This document shows, piece by piece, positions 61,955 through 64,000 of a stretch of 64,000 nt of DNA (positions are counted from its first letter, which is position 1; each line of letters opens with the position of its first letter). Where the stretch lies: positions 127,896 to 191,895 of the forward strand of contig JALHMF010000005.1 in assembly GCA_022844205.1 (NCBI GenBank), read 5' to 3'. The DNA is from Xanthobacteraceae bacterium. GTDB lineage: Bacteria > Pseudomonadota > Alphaproteobacteria > Rhizobiales > Xanthobacteraceae. The notes below the pieces were generated by a model, which was not told the DNA's origin, did no database searches, and worked only from the letters and a program-made list of their open reading frames with translations. Made by a program: the position numbers and the translations under genes.

Positions 61955-62872
61955 ATGAGCCGGACTTCAGCCGATAGCGGCCGTGCCTCGCGTGGGGCCG
62001 CGAGCGCTCCGATCAGCGTGTCCTTCGAATTCTTCCCGCCCAAGACGGAGGAGATGGAGAAGACGCTGTGGGAATCGATTGCGCGGCTGGCCCCGGTCGG
62101 CCCGAAATTCGTCTCCGTGACTTACGGCGCCGGCGGCACCACCCGCGAGCGCACGCACTCGACCGTGAAGCGCATACTTGCCGAGACCGATCTCGTGCCG
62201 GCCGCACATCTGACCTGCGTCGATGCCAGCAAGGCTGAGGTCGATGACGTCGTGAAGGCTTACTGGGACGCGGGCGTGCGCCATATCGTGGCGCTGCGCG
62301 GCGACCCGGCCGCCGGTGTTGGCGAGAAATACGTGCCGCATCCGCAGGGCTATGCTTATGCATCCGATCTTGTTTCAGGTATCCGCAAGGTCGGCGATTT
62401 CGAAGTTTCGGTCGCGGCCTTCCCGGAAAAGCATCCGGAGAGCAAGAGCATCGAGCAGGATCTCGACGTCTTGAAGAAGAAAGTGGACGCGGGCGCCACG
62501 CGCGCGATCACGCAGTTCTTCTTCGACAACAGCCAGTATCTGCGTTTCCTCGACAAGGTGCGCGGCAAGGGCATCAACATCCCGATCGTGCCGGGCATTT
62601 TGCCGGTGCAGAATTTCAAGCAGGCGAAGAATTTCGCCGAGCGCGCAGGTGCGACCGTGCCGCAATGGCTCGCGGATCGCTTCGAAGGGCTCGACGACGA
62701 TGTGACGACGCGCAAGCTCGTAGCCGCCGCCATCGCTTCCGAGCAGGTGCTCGATCTCGTCGATGAAGGGGTCACCGATTTCCATTTTTACACGATGAAC
62801 CGCGCGGACCTCGTGTTCGCGATCTGCCATTTGCTCGGACTGCGGCCGAAGGCCGTGTCGAAGGCTGCATGA
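61955..62872 (+). CDS. metF: 5,10-methylenetetrahydrofolate reductase
   Basis: A 305-residue FAD enzyme that makes 5-methyltetrahydrofolate, the methyl donor for methionine synthase. [14 protein letters not shown] near 22 and [16 protein letters not shown] (catalytic Glu in FEFFPP) mark the barrel; ALRGDP and AITQFFFDN follow. ATG 61955 is used; TTG 61952 sits better relative to GGAG and is an alternative. It ends one base before the metH start. Confidence 0.96.
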   Translation: MSRTSADSGRASRGAASAPISVSFEFFPPKTEEMEKTLWESIARLAPVGPKFVSVTYGAGGTTRERTHSTVKRILAETDLVPAAHLTCVDASKAEVDDVVKAYWDAGVRHIVALRGDPAAGVGEKYVPHPQGYAYASDLVSGIRKVGDFEVSVAAFPEKHPESKSIEQDLDVLKKKVDAGATRAITQFFFDNSQYLRFLDKVRGKGINIPIVPGILPVQNFKQAKNFAERAGATVPQWLADRFEGLDDDVTTRKLVAAAIASEQVLDLVDEGVTDFHFYTMNRADLVFAICHLLGLRPKAVSKAA

Positions 62873-62873
62873 C

Positions 62874-64000
62874 ATGAGCGAGCCGAAGAAAATCGACGGC
62901 GCTGAAATCGAACGGGAGCTTCGCAAGCTCGCCTCCGAACGCATCCTCGTGCTCGACGGCGCCATGGGCACGATGATTCAGGGCTATCGCTTCGAGGAGG
63001 CCGAATTCCGCGGCGCGCGCTTCGACGCCTGGAACCGCGAACTGCGCGGCAACAACGATCTCCTGAACATCACGCGGCCCGATGCGATCCGTGACATCCA
63101 TCTCGCCTATTTCCGCGCGGGCGCGGACATTGTCGCGACCAACACGTTTTCATCGACCAGCATCGCGCAGGCGGATTACGGGCTGGAGAAGGTCGCCTAT
63201 GAGCTGAATCTCGCAGGTGCGAAGCTTGCGCGCGAAGCCGCCGAAATCGCGCAGAAGGAAGACGGCAAGCGCCGTTTCGTGGCCGGCGCGATGGGCCCGA
63301 CCAACCGCACGGCGTCGATTTCGCCGGACGTTTCCAATCCGGGCTTCCGCGCGGTGTCGTTCGACGATCTCGCCAACGCTTATCTCGAAGAAGCGAATGG
63401 CCTTGTCGATGGCGGCGCTGAAATCCTGCTGGTCGAGACGATCTTCGACACGCTGAACGCAAAAGCCGCGATCTTCGCCATCGAAACTTTGTTCGACCAG
63501 CGCGGCATTCGTCTGCCGGTGATGATCTCCGGCACCATCACGGATCTGTCGGGCCGCACACTGTCGGGCCAGACGCCGGAAGCGTTCTGGAATTCTATCG
63601 CGCATGCGAAGCCGTTTTCGGTCGGCCTCAACTGCGCGCTCGGCGCCAAGGAAATGCGCGCGCATGTCGCCGAGCTTGGCCGCGTCGCCGATACGCTGAT
63701 CTGCGCCTATCCGAACGCAGGCTTGCCGAACGAATTCGGCCTCTACGACGAGAGCCCGGAATTCATGGCGGGACTGCTCGACGAGTTCGCGGCATCGGGC
63801 CTCGTGAACATTGTCGGCGGCTGCTGCGGCACCACGCCGGAACACATCCGCGCGATTGCGAACACTGTAAAGAGCAAGAAGCCGCGCGAGCTGCCGAGCA
63901 TTCCGCAACTGCTGCGGCTTTCGGGTCTTGAGCCGTTCACGCTGACGAAGGAAATCCCGTTCGTGAACGTGGGCGAGCGCACCAACGTCACGGGCTCGGC
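62874..64000 (+). CDS. metH: Cobalamin-dependent methionine synthase MetH (5' part)
   Basis: The first 375 residues are in the window. This is the homocysteine-binding zinc barrel: [10 protein letters not shown] near 25, [22 protein letters not shown] and [10 protein letters not shown] (zinc cysteines). The fragment runs into the pterin-binding domain ([13 protein letters not shown]) at the window end. It would transfer a methyl group from methyl-folate to homocysteine through B12. It starts one base after the metF stop, so the pair forms an operon, divergent from the B12-regulated receptor gene. Confidence 0.97.
   Translation, partial: MSEPKKIDGAEIERELRKLASERILVLDGAMGTMIQGYRFEEAEFRGARFDAWNRELRGNNDLLNITRPDAIRDIHLAYFRAGADIVATNTFSSTSIAQADYGLEKVAYELNLAGAKLAREAAEIAQKEDGKRRFVAGAMGPTNRTASISPDVSNPGFRAVSFDDLANAYLEEANGLVDGGAEILLVETIFDTLNAKAAIFAIETLFDQRGIRLPVMISGTITDLSGRTLSGQTPEAFWNSIAHAKPFSVGLNCALGAKEMRAHVAELGRVADTLICAYPNAGLPNEFGLYDESPEFMAGLLDEFAASGLVNIVGGCCGTTPEHIRAIANTVKSKKPRELPSIPQLLRLSGLEPFTLTKEIPFVNVGERTNVTGS

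Overview
The window is a stretch of high-GC chromosome that looks alphaproteobacterial, most likely Hyphomicrobiales of the Bradyrhizobium/Nitrobacteraceae-Xanthobacteraceae kind. This is inferred from gene content (Usg protein, DUF3126, DUF2336, PAS_5-family protein, bacterial transglutaminase-like cysteine proteinase, an FnrN/FixK-type regulator with matching boxes) and from several families of intergenic palindromic repeats. There is one tRNA gene, no rRNA, no CRISPR array, and I recognise no prophage or insertion sequence. It reads as core chromosome with small accessory modules.

Layout. 1-2.4 kb: groES-groEL on the minus strand under a CIRCE element. 2.4-8.2 kb: Usg protein, an unusual HAD-phosphatase/HerA-type ATPase fusion, two convergent short-chain dehydrogenases and a secreted coiled-coil protein. 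8.2-12.4 kb: an Anbu (bacterial proteasome homologue) operon with transglutaminase-like, alpha-E and permuted ATP-grasp partners. 12.5-20 kb: CinA-type protein, TAT-exported intradiol dioxygenase-like protein, gpt plus hydrolase, a DUF47/Pit phosphate transport pair, a decayed pyridoxamine-phosphate-oxidase-like gene, a core-MetE protein and tRNA-Leu(UAA). 20-25 kb: a membrane GGDEF-EAL protein, then a small oxygen-responsive island: an FNR-type [4Fe-4S] regulator, a BON-domain protein and a 37-residue membrane peptide, with three FNR/FixK boxes. 25-32.8 kb: an FAD oxidoreductase, a sulfite-oxidase-like/flavin-reductase/DUF6510 operon and a five-gene operon (CHCC zinc finger, FAD monooxygenase, YeiH exporter, ring-cleaving dioxygenase, esterase) that resembles a phenol/quinone handling unit.

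33-47 kb: hydrolase, cysE, a duplicated DUF3126 protein, gamma carbonic anhydrase, LapG-like protease, PilZ and PAS proteins, rhomboid protease, CBS protein, patatin, hisI, folE, an Fe-S scaffold overlapping yidD, and a TAXI-type solute-binding protein. 47-59.4 kb: thrS, TPR protein, flavin enzymes, a MaoC/CitE-like pair, lytic transglycosylase, DUF2336/Hpt/response regulator cluster, nadK, cutA. 59.4-64 kb: a BtuB-like TonB receptor behind a cobalamin riboswitch, divergent from metF and metH; metH runs off the window end. B12 uptake therefore sits back to back with the B12-dependent methionine synthase and the enzyme that makes its methyl donor.

All functional calls come from reading motifs and gene order by eye; no database search was run. 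Start codons were chosen from ribosome-binding sites, overlaps with neighbours and family N-termini.
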